A DNA stretch of 7,015 nt from Acidobacteriota bacterium (GTDB taxonomy: Bacteria > Acidobacteriota > Blastocatellia > Pyrinomonadales > Pyrinomonadaceae), in NCBI GenBank assembly GCA_013140875.1, contig JABFSB010000555.1, forward strand, positions 1-7,015. Direction: 5' to 3'. Shown piece after piece: positions 6,161-7,015 of the stretch. How positions within the stretch are numbered: position 1 is the stretch's first letter; every line of letters starts with the position of its first letter. The notes below the pieces were generated by a model. It was not told the origin of the DNA and did not search any database. It saw nothing but the letters and a program-made list of their open reading frames with translations. The position numbers and the translations under genes were made by a program.

Positions 6161-6751
6161 ATGAACCTCGATCGAATTACCTTAACCGGTGAAAACGTGA
6201 CGCTCGAGCCGCTTGGCCTTGAGCACGCCGATCCTTTATGCGAATTCGGCTTGGACGAGAAATTGTGGAAACTTATCCCGACGCGGGTTGCCACAAGGCG
6301 GGACATGGCCGCGTATATCGAAACCGCCCTCGAGCAATGGAAAAAGGGTGTTTCACTGCCATTTGCCACGACCTTAACCGAAAGTCACAAAATTGTAGGG
6401 TGCACCAGATTTTGCAATATCGACGCATCAAACCACCGGGCTGAGATCGGCTGGACGTGGATCGACCCGAAATGGCAGCGGAGTTTTGTGAACACAGAGG
6501 TCAAGCTTTTAATGCTTGCGCATGCATTTGAGGTTTGGGGCTGTGTTCGCGTCGAACTAAAAACCGACGCATTGAATGAACAGTCGCGAGCCGCGATACT
6601 CAGGATCGGCGCGAAGGAAGAGGGAATTTTGCGACAACACATGATAACGGACAGCGGCCGTTTTCGTGACACGGTTTATTTTAGTATCCTCGACAATGAG
6701 TGGGCCGAAGTAAAGACAGGCCTGATCGAAAAGCTCAGGACGTACAAATGA
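6161..6751 (+). CDS. GNAT-family N-acetyltransferase (RimJ/RimL-like)
   Basis: This protein transfers acetyl from acetyl-CoA to an amine; the substrate cannot be read from sequence. The 196 residues cover one complete GNAT domain. It has the N-terminal VTLEPLGLEHADPLCEF strand-helix (13-29), the beta-4 core AEIGWTWIDPKWQ (94-106), then a pyrophosphate-loop region QRSFVNTEVKLLMLAHAFE (106-124). The later segment VELKTDALNEQSRAAILRIGAKEEG (131-155) is typical of the Acetyltransf_3 / RimJ-RimL group, where the Asn and Ser of NEQSR contact CoA. Protein N-terminal or small-molecule acetylation are both possible. ATG 6161 is preferred over an in-frame GTG at 6125, because GTG lies inside the glnA terminator hairpin and would add 12 residues unlike the family N-terminus. 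The ribosome binding site is weak (GGAA, 10 nt upstream). It overlaps the downstream lipoprotein gene by ATGA, so the two are co-translated. Confidence 0.88.
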   Translation: MNLDRITLTGENVTLEPLGLEHADPLCEFGLDEKLWKLIPTRVATRRDMAAYIETALEQWKKGVSLPFATTLTESHKIVGCTRFCNIDASNHRAEIGWTWIDPKWQRSFVNTEVKLLMLAHAFEVWGCVRVELKTDALNEQSRAAILRIGAKEEGILRQHMITDSGRFRDTVYFSILDNEWAEVKTGLIEKLRTYK

Positions 6752-7015
6752 TCAAATCTACCGGCTTATTTGCAATTATTTTATTGTTTGCGGGATGCGG
6801 CGGAACCAGCGATCAGACAGCTAAAAATGCTCCGGCCGCGACAAACGGTAAGCCGTCCGTCCAGACGCAAAATGCAAACACATCGGATCAAACACCGGTT
6901 TCGGCGAACGTCGAAAATAACAAAGAAAATCCTTTGACACTTTCGAGGAACAAAAAGATCGAGGCAATGCGCCAGGCCGGCGGCGATCCAAATACTGCAA
7001 AGGTCGACATTGAGG
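6748..7015 (+). CDS. Putative lipoprotein, N-terminal 89 residues, runs off the right edge
   Basis: Reading starts at ATG 6748, overlapping the acetyltransferase stop as ATGA, with AGGA 7 nt upstream inside that gene. Residues 1-16 form a type II signal peptide: Lys3, then a hydrophobic core (LFAIILLFAG), then Cys17 followed by Gly-Gly. The lipobox reads FAGC, with Phe at -3 where Leu is usual but variants are known. After cleavage Cys17 would carry the lipid, and the protein would sit in the inner or outer membrane facing the periplasm. Residues 18-62 are Asn, Thr, Gln and Ala-rich, a typical disordered tether with TSDQT occurring twice. From about 63 a charged segment begins (LSRNKKIEAMRQAGGDPNTAK), perhaps the start of the folded domain. 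The function is unknown because that domain lies outside the window. Confidence 0.8.
   Translation, partial: MIKSTGLFAIILLFAGCGGTSDQTAKNAPAATNGKPSVQTQNANTSDQTPVSANVENNKENPLTLSRNKKIEAMRQAGGDPNTAKVDIE

Overview
The window is a stretch of bacterial chromosome of moderate GC content. It carries one divergent gene pair followed by a run of forward genes. No phage, insertion sequence, CRISPR array, tRNA or rRNA is visible. The gene set is a SpeA-type arginine decarboxylase, a short cysteine-free GFSLIELL pilin and a type I glutamine synthetase with an adenylylation-type Tyr. Together these fit a free-living Gram-negative bacterium. The overall flavour is reminiscent of Acidobacteriota, but that is an impression from protein style and was not tested.

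Layout. Positions 1-1787 (minus strand) hold the first 595 residues of arginine decarboxylase SpeA. It starts at TTG and its C-terminus lies beyond the left edge. Positions 1788-2131 are a divergent control region with a good extended -10 promoter facing speA and a sigma-54-like -24/-12 element facing right. Positions 2132-4202 hold a type IV pilin and, 46 bp later, a 533-residue single-pass membrane protein of unknown function, probably co-transcribed. Positions 4203-4662 are a 460-bp non-coding region with a second sigma-54-like element, a pair of upstream direct repeats and an 11-bp inverted repeat in the presumed leader of the next gene. Positions 4663-6084 hold glnA, followed by a convincing intrinsic terminator at 6111-6146. 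Positions 6161-6751 hold a RimJ/RimL-type GNAT acetyltransferase. From 6748 to the right edge runs the N-terminal part of a lipoprotein that overlaps it by ATGA.

How the parts may work together. The pilin and glnA upstream regions both carry GGCAT-N5-TTGCC, each about 170 bp before its start codon. This suggests parallel sigma-54 control of the surface pilus operon and of nitrogen assimilation. SpeA (arginine to agmatine) and GlnA (glutamate plus ammonia to glutamine) are both nitrogen metabolism enzymes, but they are separate transcription units. The least explained gene is the 533-residue membrane protein linked to the pilin. The least explained non-coding pieces are the glnA leader inverted repeat and the terminator that ends only 14 nt before the acetyltransferase start codon.
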